Origin: an uncultured Muribaculum sp.
GTDB lineage: Bacteria; Bacteroidota; Bacteroidia; Bacteroidales; Muribaculaceae
Direction of reading: 5' to 3'
Length of the DNA stretch: 19,224 nucleotides
Assembly: GCA_910578785.1 (NCBI GenBank)
Contig: CAJTSJ010000034.1
Span: 1 to 19,224, forward strand
Part shown: piece by piece, positions 1 to 8,706 of the stretch
Position numbering within the stretch: the stretch's first letter is position 1
Layout of the letters: each line of letters starts with the position of its first letter
Made by a program: the position numbers and the translations under genes
Notes under the pieces: generated by a model
The model's input: the letters and a program-made list of their open reading frames with translations, nothing else
Database searches by the model: none
Told to the model about the DNA's origin: nothing

Positions 1-55
1 CGAACTGCTGTAAACGGTTTTGCAGACCGGTGCCTAACCACTCGGCCAAGGAACC
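1..55 (-). tRNA. tRNA-Cys (GCA), truncated at its 3' end by the window edge
   Basis: Read on the minus strand from position 55, the sequence folds as the 5' part of a tRNA. It has the acceptor strand GGTTCCT, a D arm containing GAGTGGTTA, and an anticodon stem-loop with loop CTGCAAA and anticodon GCA, which decodes Cys. The start of the T arm (AGCAG then TTCG) is reached at the window edge. Four of the five anticodon-stem pairs are Watson-Crick; the outermost is a C-T mismatch. The remainder of the T arm, the 3' acceptor strand and the CCA end lie outside the window. Confidence 0.93.
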
Positions 56-76
56 ATTAGTTGCGGTTAGCGAGTG

Positions 77-108
77 CAAAGTTAAGACCAATTTCCCACA
101 TTTCCAAA
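77..108 (-). promoter_or_regulatory. Promoter of tRNA-Cys
   Basis: On the minus strand a -33 box TTTG (108-105) and a -7 box TAACTTTG (84-77) fit the Bacteroidetes consensus TTTG / TAnnTTTG. The spacer is 20 bp. Transcription would start near position 70, about 15 nt before the mature tRNA 5' end at 55. Confidence 0.7.
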
Positions 109-173
109 TCCAAGGGCAAAAAAATGGGGATAAAAATTTGGTAGTGCCTGCTATGTTGATAGTCTATAGGCGA

Positions 174-3100
174 TTAGCGTTTTGGAATCTCGAAGTGGTG
201 GTGTCCGGGACCGAGGGTTTCGGTAAGCGCGGAGCCGTCTGGACGCGGCAACGTCAATGAAGCCGAAGTGTTGGCCGGTACGCAGAAATCGTAGATGTAT
301 AGGTCGCCGTCGGACTGCCAGGAACTTTCGATGCGTCCGTAGGGCGAATCGAAGTGGCCTTTGGCGAATGTTAATCCTCCGGTAGGGTCGACTTCAGGGG
401 CAAGGATGAAGTGTTGCCATCCGGGGCGTTCGTCGTCGCGTCTGATGCCGAGCGAATGGTTGATCATCCATGCTCCTACCGATCCGAAAGAGTAGTGGTT
501 GAATGAGTTCATGCTGTTGTTGGTCCCGAAGCCGTCGGTAAGTGTAAACGAGTTGAGGCGTTCCCATACAGTTGTGGCTCCTTGGTCGATGGGGTAGAGC
601 CACGAGGGGAATGTGCGTTGCAGAAGCTGTCGGTAGGCATAATCTTCAGCACCGCAGTCGGAGAGGGCTTTGCTTACCCACGCGGTTCCGATAAATCCGG
701 TCATGAGCGAGTATGGAGGATAGGCACGTCCGTCGTCGCCATGGTTCTCGCGGGTGATGGTGGCAAGAAAATTTTCGCGGAACTTGGGGTAATTTATTGA
801 GTCGACTGCTCCGAGAGCGAGTGGCACGGCATAGGTGGTCTGTAAATCAACCGGCTTGCCTTCCTTGTCGGGCACGAATGCCGAGAATATGGTCTTGCCG
901 GTAGCGGGATCGATGTAGGTCTTGTTGAAAAAGCGGCGGCGGCCCTGGCGCATGTCGGAATACATGCGGCTGTCCTCGTCATGGCCGAGTACCTCGGCTA
1001 CACGCGACATGATTTCAAGGTCGTAGATGTAGTATGCTTCCCATATCAGCGACTTGTCCATCTGATCGTATTCGAGCCCGAGCCAGTCGCCGAGATCACC
1101 CCATTCGCGGTTCTGGACCAGCAGGCCTGTAGCCGGGTCTATGTCGTGGTTGGTGACATAATCGATGTAGCGCTTCATCGACTCGTAGTGTTCGGCAAGT
1201 ACGGTGGTGTCGGCTGTCATCTGGTATGACTCCCATGGCACGGTGATGCCGGCGCTTCCCCATAGCATTCCGCCGAATCCGCCACTCATCGGGACCACTT
1301 CCTGATAGCGTCCTGACGGCAACTGGGTGTCGCGCATGGAGCGGATGTAGCTACGCAGAAACGGGTATAGAGAGGAGATGTGGAGCGCAGTGCGCGAGAA
1401 TACGGAGATGTCGCCGGTCCAGCCCATGCGCTCGTTGCGCTGCGGGCAGTCGGTGGGTATTGACAGAAAGTTGGAGCGCGATGACCACAGCATATTGTTC
1501 CACAGACGGTTGACGCGCTCGTCGGACGTGGCGTAGGAGGCTGTCATGTTGCCGAGCGAACTGAGTGCTAAGGTGTTTACCGCGTCAAGCGGCAGGGGCT
1601 TGTCGATACCTGTAATTTCGATATATCGAAATCCGTGGTAGGTGAATCGCGGGGCTATGGTCTCTTCGCCGCCCTTGGCTATGTATATGTCCTGGGCCAT
1701 GGCGGCTCTGATGTTTTCGAGCATTATCATGCCTTTGTTTCGCTCATATTGCGGCATGTCGGGATACATGACTTCGGCGAAGCGCAGATTGACCTTGGTG
1801 CCCGGTTTAATGCCTTTAAGCGAAATCTCGGGAACTCCGGCCATATTCTGCCCCATGTCGTAGACGTAAACGCCAGGGCGGGGTTCGACCATGGATACCG
1901 CGGGAATGCGGTGGACAGCCCTGACATCGATGCTGGTTCCGGACACTATCTTTGTATTGCTGAATTTAGGTTCGTCGACCACGGCGGCCTTTGTCCATGA
2001 TGAGTCGGAATAGCCTGCACTGGCCCATCCGTCGACGGATTTTTCGCGTGAGGCATCGTATACTTCGCCCTGAAACAGGCTTCCGTACATCAGGGGGCCG
2101 TCGACGAAATATTTCCATTGTCCGGGTTCGGTCACAATGACGGCCTTTGTGCTGTCGGAATACTCAATCACAAGTTTTGCTATAAGCGACTGCCTGTCGC
2201 CGTAATAGTTCCAGTTGTAGCCGACGAAACTTGCCCCGCCACTCCACCAGCCTTCGGCCAAAATGGCGCCCATGGCGTTGGCTCCGTGGGTCAGATATGG
2301 CGTTATATCATATGTCTGATATAAATGTGTGCGGTCATATTCCGTAAGGCCGGGGTTGAGGTATGTATCGTTTATACGCTGTCCGTTTACGAAGAAGTCG
2401 TAAGCACCTCGCGCGGTTGCGTAAAGGCGGGCTTTTACGATGATTTTATCGCCCATGTCAAATTCTGTCCGAAGCATAGGCGATGACTTTATCGCCGGGT
2501 CGAGAATCACGGTTGAGCCCGACACCTCGACCGGCTCTTTCTGTATGTCGGCGATTTTTCGCGATGGCGCACGGTAATTGCCTACCTCGACATTGGCGAA
2601 TGTGGCTTTGTCGCCTTCAGGAACCATGAACCCGATTTGCCCGACGACGGGATAGGCAATATAGTCACCTCCGCGGCCTACGGGATTGATGTCGACTTCG
2701 CCTATGCGTTTGCCGTCAATCCATATCTCGGTAGTGCCGAGCACGGAGTTGAATGTTATGCGGTGACGGTCGTGGGCGTTGCGCTTATTGATTACAGAGC
2801 CCGGGACCGGGAGTGAATGCAAAGGCGCGTTTGCCTTGTTGGAGGGATGGTAACCGACGCGGTAGATGTTGAGTGCAGGTTGCTTGTCCTTACCGTTCAA
2901 TGCCAGCTCCATGCGTATGTATGATTTGTCGCGGGGCGATTCGAGATTGTACAGGTTCATGTCGGCATCCATAAGGCGTGGATCGTTGACTCCGTAGAGC
3001 AAAGAGGCCGAACGGCTTCCATTGGGAATACGCACATCGAAACCCATACGGAACACGGGCAGATAGTCAGGATAAAATGTCATGTCCTGTTCGTCTGGAC

Positions 3101-3518
3101 CGATCCATTCGGCTCCGTCCCATCCGGATCCGAGCAGTCCGGTCTCCCACCATGACGAGGTTTCGGCCTTTTTGTCTTCGTCGTTCCATACAGTAACGTT
3201 ACAGTGGTAACGGGTAGAAGGCTTCAGCCCGGCTCCCTGATACGGGATGTTGATTGACGACGTCGATGCCACTTCGCCCGATTCCCACACTGTCTGTCCG
3301 TTTTCGTCGGTGACTGTTATGGCGTATGCTTTTTGTCCCGATGGCTTTTCTTCCGAGTCGTATGCCATCTGCCAGCTGAACGACGGACGTTGGCTGTCAA
3401 GTCCGAGCGGACTGTCAAGGTGGTCAGTCTTAAGATTCTGTATGCTGAATGCCTGTGCCGCAACCGGCATGAGAGCGGATATGCCGATTGCGGTTAAAAT
3501 CTTATTTGGGTATTTCAT
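174..3518 (-). CDS. Secreted GH78 alpha-L-rhamnosidase with an inserted LamG-like domain
   Basis: Probably hydrolyses terminal alpha-L-rhamnosyl residues from plant or bacterial glycans in the periplasm or at the cell surface. The 1114-aa protein starts with a signal peptide (about residues 1-23, ending AQA). A fibronectin-like N-terminal domain follows (about 24-128), then the rhamnosidase N domain (about 345-530) and an (alpha/alpha)6 catalytic barrel. The barrel carries the GH78 signature DCPQRNERMGWTGD at 690-703 (acidic residues D690, E696, D703) and a second conserved glutamate, E986, in TTVWERL. Residues about 152-312 form an extra beta-rich segment resembling a concanavalin/LamG fold, inserted before the rhamnosidase N domain. 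The start is only 46 bp after the cinA stop and no -7 box is visible in that gap. It is therefore probably read through from tsaD-cinA or from a promoter inside cinA. Family assignment is firm; the natural substrate is not known. Confidence 0.93.
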   Translation of the reverse strand: MKYPNKILTAIGISALMPVAAQAFSIQNLKTDHLDSPLGLDSQRPSFSWQMAYDSEEKPSGQKAYAITVTDENGQTVWESGEVASTSSINIPYQGAGLKPSTRYHCNVTVWNDEDKKAETSSWWETGLLGSGWDGAEWIGPDEQDMTFYPDYLPVFRMGFDVRIPNGSRSASLLYGVNDPRLMDADMNLYNLESPRDKSYIRMELALNGKDKQPALNIYRVGYHPSNKANAPLHSLPVPGSVINKRNAHDRHRITFNSVLGTTEIWIDGKRIGEVDINPVGRGGDYIAYPVVGQIGFMVPEGDKATFANVEVGNYRAPSRKIADIQKEPVEVSGSTVILDPAIKSSPMLRTEFDMGDKIIVKARLYATARGAYDFFVNGQRINDTYLNPGLTEYDRTHLYQTYDITPYLTHGANAMGAILAEGWWSGGASFVGYNWNYYGDRQSLIAKLVIEYSDSTKAVIVTEPGQWKYFVDGPLMYGSLFQGEVYDASREKSVDGWASAGYSDSSWTKAAVVDEPKFSNTKIVSGTSIDVRAVHRIPAVSMVEPRPGVYVYDMGQNMAGVPEISLKGIKPGTKVNLRFAEVMYPDMPQYERNKGMIMLENIRAAMAQDIYIAKGGEETIAPRFTYHGFRYIEITGIDKPLPLDAVNTLALSSLGNMTASYATSDERVNRLWNNMLWSSRSNFLSIPTDCPQRNERMGWTGDISVFSRTALHISSLYPFLRSYIRSMRDTQLPSGRYQEVVPMSGGFGGMLWGSAGITVPWESYQMTADTTVLAEHYESMKRYIDYVTNHDIDPATGLLVQNREWGDLGDWLGLEYDQMDKSLIWEAYYIYDLEIMSRVAEVLGHDEDSRMYSDMRQGRRRFFNKTYIDPATGKTIFSAFVPDKEGKPVDLQTTYAVPLALGAVDSINYPKFRENFLATITRENHGDDGRAYPPYSLMTGFIGTAWVSKALSDCGAEDYAYRQLLQRTFPSWLYPIDQGATTVWERLNSFTLTDGFGTNNSMNSFNHYSFGSVGAWMINHSLGIRRDDERPGWQHFILAPEVDPTGGLTFAKGHFDSPYGRIESSWQSDGDLYIYDFCVPANTSASLTLPRPDGSALTETLGPGHHHFEIPKR

Positions 3519-3564
3519 GTGGCGAAAATTGTTGATCGGTTTATTCGTGGTATTGTTTAGGTGA

Positions 3565-4812
3565 TTATCCTTTGCGGATTTCCTCTACGGCCATTATCAT
3601 TGAAGCCATGCTTGCCCTGAATATCACGCGCTGGCGGTTGCCGGGGAAACGGTGGCAGAAGCTGAAAAGTCGGGTCGGGGTCTTGACGGCTATCCATACC
3701 GTGCCGACAGGTTTTTTGTCGGAACCTCCGTCGGGACCGGCAATGCCCGAAGTGGCTATGGCACAGTCGGTGTTCAATGCCCGGCACGCGCCTTCGGCCA
3801 TCTGCTCGACCACCTGCTGGCTTACGGCTCCGAATTCCGACAGCGAAGCCTCGCTCACTCCGAGCAGATTGTGCTTCACTTCGTTGCTGTAGGCTACCAC
3901 GCTCCCCTTGAACGCTTCGGAACTCCCGGGAATGCTCGTGATCAGGTGCGCGATGTTGCCGCCTGTACAGCTCTCTGCCGTTGCGATGGTGAATTTCTTG
4001 TCGATAAGCAGTTGGAGGAGTATTTCTTCAAGTGGAATGTCTTTGTCGGCAAGTACATGTTCCGTGCCAAGCATCTTGACGAGCTGGCTGTGCTGATAGT
4101 TGATTTCCGACATAAGCAGAGCCTTGTCGGGATGATGTCCGTCGATGCGCAACCGAACGATGCCCGCATTTGGCAGATAAGCCAGATGCAGATAGTCAGG
4201 AAGAGCGTTTTCCCATTCGGCGATGGTCATTGCCAGAAGCGATTCGCTGAAGCCTGTCACCATCACATTGCGGTGTTCGATATGTCCGTCGACCGGGAAT
4301 CGGCTAAACAGACGCGGCAACACGGCGCTGTCAAGCATCTCGCGTGTTTCGAATGGCACGCCGGGCATGGCTACAAGAACTTTGCCGTCGCGTTCAAACC
4401 ACATTATCGGCGCGGTTCCAACTTGATTCTGGATGACTTCGCATGATGTCGGCACAAAGGCCTGGCGGGCGGTCAGCTCATTCATCTGGAGTCCGCGTCG
4501 CTCGATAACGCGCTTTACATTTTCAAGCACATCTTTGTTTTCAACCAGCTCCCCGCCGAAGTATCGGCACAGTGTGGCTTTGGTGATATCGTCCTTGGTC
4601 GGCCCGAGCCCCCCTGTGGTTATCACCACATTGCTAATCTCGAATGCGCGGTCAATGGCGCGGATTATGTCGTCGCTGTTGTCGGCAATTACCTGCACGT
4701 CGTTGACGCGCCATCCCATAGGGTTGAGGCGTATGGCGATGTCGCCCGAGTTGGTGTCGATTACCTGGCCTATGAGCAGTTCGTCGCCGATGGCTATTAT
4801 TGATACGTTCAT
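3565..4812 (-). CDS. cinA: CinA family protein, NMN amidohydrolase / ADP-ribose-type pyrophosphatase
   Basis: Cytosolic enzyme of pyridine nucleotide salvage. The CinA C-terminal (PncC) domain deamidates nicotinamide mononucleotide to nicotinate mononucleotide, and the N-terminal MoaB/MoCF-like (COG1058) domain is a pyrophosphatase in characterised homologues. The 415-aa length is normal for the full two-domain form. N-domain marks are GDE at 9-11, TTGGLGPTKDD at 65-75 and PGVPFE at 150-155. C-domain marks are AESCTGG at 279-285 (with the catalytic serine S281) and TSGIAGPDGG at 354-363. The gene begins 12 bp after the tsaD stop, so the two are very probably co-transcribed. Despite the historical name 'competence/damage-inducible', nothing here points to a role in competence. 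Confidence 0.95.
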   Translation of the reverse strand: MNVSIIAIGDELLIGQVIDTNSGDIAIRLNPMGWRVNDVQVIADNSDDIIRAIDRAFEISNVVITTGGLGPTKDDITKATLCRYFGGELVENKDVLENVKRVIERRGLQMNELTARQAFVPTSCEVIQNQVGTAPIMWFERDGKVLVAMPGVPFETREMLDSAVLPRLFSRFPVDGHIEHRNVMVTGFSESLLAMTIAEWENALPDYLHLAYLPNAGIVRLRIDGHHPDKALLMSEINYQHSQLVKMLGTEHVLADKDIPLEEILLQLLIDKKFTIATAESCTGGNIAHLITSIPGSSEAFKGSVVAYSNEVKHNLLGVSEASLSEFGAVSQQVVEQMAEGACRALNTDCAIATSGIAGPDGGSDKKPVGTVWIAVKTPTRLFSFCHRFPGNRQRVIFRASMASMIMAVEEIRKG

Positions 4813-4824
4813 CTGTTCGGTAGT

Positions 4825-5841
4825 TTAAATGGTTACTCTCGCGTATGGCGTTGCATCGAGCGGACAAAACTCACCGTCGAGATACTTGAAATATCCGGCT
4901 ATGGCCACCATGGCGGCATTGTCGGTGGTGAACGCTCTCTGGGGTATAAACGCCTTAAGGCCGTGTTTGTTGCAGTAGTCGGCCACCGCATTGCGCACAC
5001 CGGAGTTAGCCGACACTCCTCCGCCGATGGCTATGGTCTTGACGCCGGTGGCTTTTACGGCCTTGTCAAGCTTGTCGAGCAATATGGCTATTATGGTGTG
5101 CTGAAGCGATGCCGCGAGGTCGGTCCGGTTCTTTTCGACAAAATCGGGGTCGAGCTTGATGTTGTCGCGAAGAGTGTACAGGAACGATGTCTTAAGCCCG
5201 CTGAAGCTGTAGTCAAGTCCGGGAATGCGGGGCCGTGAAAACTTAAACCGCATCGGGTCGCCTTCAGCGGCCAGACGGTCGATGTGCGGTCCGCCGGGGT
5301 AGGGCAGTCCCATAACTTTGGCGCATTTGTCGAATGCTTCTCCGGCGGCATCGTCGATGGTTTGGCCGAGCACCTCCATGTCGCGCGGTCCACGGACCAG
5401 AATCAGCTGCGAATTGCCTCCCGAAATCAGCAGGCACAGATAGGGAAACTCCGGAACTTCGTCGTCCTTCGCCTGGCGTATAAAGTGCGACAGGACATGC
5501 CCGTGCAGATGATTGACATCCACTGTCGGTATGCCGAGGCCGATTGCGAGTCCTTTGGCGAAAGATGTGCCTACGAGCAGCGACCCGAGAAGGCCCGGAC
5601 CGCGGGTAAACGCTATGGCCGTTATGTCGTGCTTGTCGATGCCCGCACGGCGTATGGCGGTGTCGACCACGGGCACAATGTTTTGCTGATGTGCCCTTGA
5701 TGCCAGTTCGGGGACAACTCCTCCGTACTCCTCATGCACCTTTTGGCTGGCTATGACGTTGCTCAGCAACAGTCCGTCGCTGATGACCGCCGCCGATGTG
5801 TCGTCGCATGACGACTCAATTCCGAGAATTATTACGCTCAT
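4825..5841 (-). CDS. tsaD: tRNA N6-adenosine threonylcarbamoyltransferase TsaD
   Basis: Transfers the threonylcarbamoyl group from TC-AMP to N6 of A37 in ANN-decoding tRNAs, making t6A. In bacteria it works in complex with TsaB and TsaE, neither of which is encoded in this window. The 338-aa protein has the Kae1/TsaD ASKHA fold marks: start ILGIESSCDDTSAAV (5-19), metal ligands H111 and H115 in NHLHGH, the glycine-rich motif GGGVSAN at 273-279, and a third metal ligand D307 in TTDNAAM. It is the first gene of the minus-strand group tsaD-cinA-GH78 and is divergent from the methyltransferase-radA pair. All key residues are present and the length is normal. Confidence 0.97.
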   Translation of the reverse strand: MSVIILGIESSCDDTSAAVISDGLLLSNVIASQKVHEEYGGVVPELASRAHQQNIVPVVDTAIRRAGIDKHDITAIAFTRGPGLLGSLLVGTSFAKGLAIGLGIPTVDVNHLHGHVLSHFIRQAKDDEVPEFPYLCLLISGGNSQLILVRGPRDMEVLGQTIDDAAGEAFDKCAKVMGLPYPGGPHIDRLAAEGDPMRFKFSRPRIPGLDYSFSGLKTSFLYTLRDNIKLDPDFVEKNRTDLAASLQHTIIAILLDKLDKAVKATGVKTIAIGGGVSANSGVRNAVADYCNKHGLKAFIPQRAFTTDNAAMVAIAGYFKYLDGEFCPLDATPYARVTI

Positions 5842-5876
5842 ATTTTATATAATGTCTTGGACTCAAATTGTTATGT

Positions 5877-5892
5877 CCTGTCTTCTGACAGG
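5877..5892 (-). other. Small hairpin in the tsaD 5' leader
   Basis: Perfect 6-bp inverted repeat CCTGTC / GACAGG with a 4-nt loop, lying between the predicted tsaD promoter and the start codon. It has no T tract, so it is unlikely to terminate transcription. A role in leader stability or translation is only a possibility. Confidence 0.3.
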
Positions 5893-5913
5893 CTTCTAAA
5901 ACCTAATCAGATA

Positions 5914-5945
5914 CAAAAATACAACTAATCTTTGAAAAGCACAAT
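5914..5945 (-). promoter_or_regulatory. Probable promoter of the tsaD-cinA(-rhamnosidase) transcript
   Basis: On the minus strand a -7 box TATTTTTG (5921-5914) matches TAnnTTTG. A partial -33 box ATTG (5945-5942) lies 20 bp upstream. The predicted start near 5907 leaves a 5' leader of about 65 nt before the tsaD ATG at 5841. Confidence 0.5.
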
Positions 5946-6055
5946 CCACATAGGTGAATGATTGGTAAATGCCGATGGAATTTGTTTGAAAGATGTCGGA
6001 TATATGCTATTCCCCGTTTTTGTGGATATATGAAACTGTAACGAAAAAAATTACG

Positions 6056-6063
6056 TATATTTG
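6056..6063 (+). promoter_or_regulatory. -7 box for the methyltransferase-radA operon
   Basis: TATATTTG matches TAnnTTTG exactly and lies 40 bp upstream of the ATG at 6104. No TTTG is seen at the expected -33 position, so the match rests on one element only. Confidence 0.5.
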
Positions 6064-6103
6064 CGGAGTAGGGCATATGGCAGTAACTTGTCTATGACCT
6101 TTT

Positions 6104-6880
6104 ATGATTATGGAGAAGATAGAACTGACTAATAGACTGCGAAAGCTTGTGGCGTCGCTCGACGGAGCCAAGGAGCGTCGGGAAGAGGGCCTTTTCGTGG
6201 CCGAGGGTACGAAGTGTGTGCTTGATACGCTGCGCCACTTCAAGTGCCGTTATCTGTTTGCGACTAAGGATTGGCAATTGCGTAACGCTTCTGAGATAAA
6301 GGGATTTGACGTGATTGACGCTACGCGCGCCGATATGGAGCGGATGAGCCATCTGTCGACGGCTCCGCAGGTGCTTGCCGTATATGAAATTCCCCAATAT
6401 GAGATGTCGAAACGTGAATTTGAGGAAAATCTCACCCTTCTGCTCGACAAGATTCAGGACCCCGGAAATCTGGGTACTATAATCCGCGTGGCCGATTGGT
6501 TCGGCATACGCCAGATAGTTTGCTCGCCTGACACGGTCGACGTGTTCAACCCCAAGGTGGTGCAGTCGACAATGGGAGCCATATCGCGTGTCAAGGTGAT
6601 TTATGCCGATTTGGTTGAACTTCTTGATGCGGAACGCGGTGTGCCCTGTTACGGAACATTCCTTGACGGTGACAATATGTATGATTCGGAGCTGGACGGT
6701 TTTGGATTTATTGTGATGGGCAATGAGGGTCAAGGCATATCGCCTCATGTGGGGAAATATGTAGACCGTAGAATAAGGATTCCCTCGTATCCGGCAGGAG
6801 TGCCTACAAGCGAATCCCTGAACGTGGGAATGGCGACGGCAATAACCGTGGGCGAATTCCGCCGACGCGCTTATAAATAA
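6104..6880 (+). CDS. SpoU/TrmH-family RNA 2'-O-ribose methyltransferase
   Basis: Probably methylates a ribose 2'-OH in 23S rRNA or tRNA with S-adenosylmethionine, as trefoil-knot SPOUT enzymes do. The 258-aa protein has an N-terminal substrate-binding region (about 1-105, with RREEGLFVAEG at 26-36). The C-terminal SpoU domain carries all three signature motifs: motif 1 DPGNLGTIIRVADWFG at 119-134 (with N122 and R128), motif 2 IVMGNEGQGI at 203-212, and motif 3 PTSESLNVGMATAI at 234-247. Two ATGs are possible starts, 6104 and 6110, and no clear Shine-Dalgarno decides between them. The gene is followed 18 bp later by radA, so the two form an operon. The exact target nucleotide cannot be told from sequence alone. 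Confidence 0.92.
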   Translation: MIMEKIELTNRLRKLVASLDGAKERREEGLFVAEGTKCVLDTLRHFKCRYLFATKDWQLRNASEIKGFDVIDATRADMERMSHLSTAPQVLAVYEIPQYEMSKREFEENLTLLLDKIQDPGNLGTIIRVADWFGIRQIVCSPDTVDVFNPKVVQSTMGAISRVKVIYADLVELLDAERGVPCYGTFLDGDNMYDSELDGFGFIVMGNEGQGISPHVGKYVDRRIRIPSYPAGVPTSESLNVGMATAITVGEFRRRAYK

Positions 6881-6898
6881 TTAAACAGGAAAACACCG

Positions 6899-8269
6899 AT
6901 GGCAAAACAACAGATAAAGTCGATGTGGTTCTGCAGCAATTGCGGCAATGAATCGTCGAAGTGGGTGGGCCGGTGCCCGGCCTGCGGTGAGTGGAACACT
7001 ATGGTCGAAGAAAAGATGAGCGCCAAAGCTTCAAAAAGTTCTACTTTTGTCCGTACCGGCAAGGCTAAACCTATGCCGATATCGCAGGTCGAAGCCACCA
7101 ATGAGCAGCGCATCCACATGCCCAGTGAAGAACTCAACCGGGTGCTTGGCGGCGGTCTTGTGCAGGGCTCGCTTGTGCTGATAGGCGGCGAACCCGGCAT
7201 CGGCAAGTCGACGCTTGTGCTTCAGAATATACTGTCCATCAGAGCGAAAAGGATTCTATACGTTTCGGGTGAGGAGAGTGCGTCGCAACTTAAGATGAGA
7301 GCCGACCGCATTGGTCGTCTGAGCGACAATTGCTTTATCGTGTGCGACACTTCGCTTGAAGGGATAATGTCGCACATCGAGTCCATAGAGCCTGAAATCG
7401 TGGTGATAGACTCGATTCAGACCATTGCGTCCGATGCCATCGAATCATCGGCCGGCAGTGTGAGCCAGGTGCGTGAATGCGCCGCGCGGTTGCTCAACTA
7501 CGCCAAGACCTCCGGAGTTCCGGTGCTTCTGATCGGGCATATCAATAAAGAGGGGTCGATAGCCGGTCCAAAGGTGCTTGAGCATATAGTCGACGCCGTG
7601 CTCCAGTTTGAAGGCGACCGTCATTACATGTACCGCATCCTGCGCTCGATTAAGAACAGGTTTGGTTCGACCTCGGAGCTTGGAATCTATGAAATGGTGC
7701 AGCGCGGACTGCGCGAAGTGACCAATCCGTCGGAATTGCTCCTGTCGCAGAATGAGAATACCGACCTGTCCGGTACGGCAATCGGTGTGACGCTCGAAGG
7801 TGTGCGCCCGTTTCTTATAGAGACCCAGGCGCTGGTGTCGACGGCGGCCTACGGCACGCCGCAGCGCTCGGTCACCGGATTCGACTCCAAACGCATGAAC
7901 ATGCTGCTTGCAGTCCTTGAAAAGAGGGTAGGGTTCAAGCTTGCCCAGAAAGATGTCTTTCTAAATATCGCGGGCGGGCTTAAAGTCAACGACCCGGCGC
8001 TTGATCTGAGCGTAATCTGCGCGATTCTGTCGTCGAACGTAGACATGCCTATTCCGCGCGACGTCTGTATGTCGGGCGAGGTGGGACTGTCGGGCGAGAT
8101 ACGCCCTATAACCCGCATAGAACAGCGCATACTTGAAGCCGAGAAACTTGGATTCAGCACAATACTTGTGCCTAAATACAATATAAAAGGCTTCGACACC
8201 TCCCGCCTCAAACTTAAAATTGTCGAGGTAGCGAAAGTTGAAGAAGCCTTTAGGTCATTATTCGCCTGA
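6899..8269 (+). CDS. radA: DNA repair protein RadA (Sms)
   Basis: Cytosolic RecA-like ATPase, a hexameric helicase that promotes branch migration during homologous recombination and fork repair. The 456-aa length is typical. It has an N-terminal C4 zinc finger (C12, C15, C26, C29) and Walker A GEPGIGKST at 97-105 with K103. The Walker B region IVVIDSIQT lies at 167-175 and the RadA-specific motif KNRFGS at 252-257. The C-terminal Lon-protease-like domain (from about 285) includes GEVGLSGEIRP at 393-403. It starts 18 bp after the methyltransferase gene and lies in the same operon. All diagnostic residues are intact. Confidence 0.97.
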   Translation: MAKQQIKSMWFCSNCGNESSKWVGRCPACGEWNTMVEEKMSAKASKSSTFVRTGKAKPMPISQVEATNEQRIHMPSEELNRVLGGGLVQGSLVLIGGEPGIGKSTLVLQNILSIRAKRILYVSGEESASQLKMRADRIGRLSDNCFIVCDTSLEGIMSHIESIEPEIVVIDSIQTIASDAIESSAGSVSQVRECAARLLNYAKTSGVPVLLIGHINKEGSIAGPKVLEHIVDAVLQFEGDRHYMYRILRSIKNRFGSTSELGIYEMVQRGLREVTNPSELLLSQNENTDLSGTAIGVTLEGVRPFLIETQALVSTAAYGTPQRSVTGFDSKRMNMLLAVLEKRVGFKLAQKDVFLNIAGGLKVNDPALDLSVICAILSSNVDMPIPRDVCMSGEVGLSGEIRPITRIEQRILEAEKLGFSTILVPKYNIKGFDTSRLKLKIVEVAKVEEAFRSLFA

Positions 8270-8280
8270 TGCTTACAGGC
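8264..8280. terminator. Possible weak hairpin between convergent radA and the YtxH-like gene
   Basis: GCCTG / CAGGC forms a 5-bp stem with a 7-nt loop that spans the radA stop codon. A moderately T-rich stretch follows on the plus strand. The two genes are only 14 bp apart, so any terminator must overlap them. The stem is short and the call is tentative. Confidence 0.25.
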
Positions 8281-8283
8281 TGG

Positions 8284-8562
8284 TTAATTCTTGACCGTCT
8301 TTTCAATCTTTTCGGCCGTGTCTTCAACGGCCTCCACTATGTCTTCGCCCTTGTCGCGAAGCTTCCCGATACGGTTTTCGGCACGTTCTTTCAGACGTCC
8401 TATCTGCTGTTCGGCGGTTCCGTACATTTCACGTACGGTTCGGTTGATTTCGCGGCGCATCTTGCGTCCTTTCATAGTTGTGCGTGAATAACGTTCGGCA
8501 TACATTCCGGTCAATGCTCCAAGGAGTAGTCCGAGGAGAAAAGTTTCGCCATGACACTTCAT
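8284..8562 (-). CDS. Small YtxH-like membrane protein
   Basis: Function unknown. With the start at 8562 (MKCHGETF) the product is 92 aa. It has one hydrophobic segment near the N-terminus (TFLLGLLLGALTGMYA, residues 7-22) and then a highly charged, probably coiled-coil tail rich in R, K and E (RLKERAENRIGKLRDKGED). This layout is that of YtxH-domain proteins, which are linked to envelope or general stress responses in some bacteria. An upstream in-frame ATG at 8616 would give 110 aa. The shorter form was preferred because it places the membrane segment near the N-terminus as in relatives, but neither start has a clear ribosome binding site. It is transcribed towards radA. Confidence 0.7.
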   Translation of the reverse strand: MKCHGETFLLGLLLGALTGMYAERYSRTTMKGRKMRREINRTVREMYGTAEQQIGRLKERAENRIGKLRDKGEDIVEAVEDTAEKIEKTVKN

Positions 8563-8706
8563 AATATCGTAAATTAAGTTAATAAATATGTTGATCCGTT
8601 CCAATCCTGTGGTCATGTCGGGCCACAGCCCTTCCTGACTACGGTGATTTTTAAAATATAACCATTTTAGATAGTTAAAAGTTTAATTAATCCTGTCCGG
8701 ATAGTT

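Noticed and set aside
30..260. Open frame of 76 codons on the plus strand at the left edge
   Set aside because: It overlaps the tRNA-Cys gene and its promoter and runs antisense into the rhamnosidase end; the product has no recognisable feature.
3652..4446. Long plus-strand open frame (264 codons) antisense to cinA
   Set aside because: cinA on the other strand has all family motifs. The antisense frame is a codon-bias shadow with no domain or start signal.
6092..6748. Minus-strand open frame (218 codons) over the methyltransferase gene
   Set aside because: The SpoU methyltransferase on the plus strand is unmistakable, so this is its shadow.
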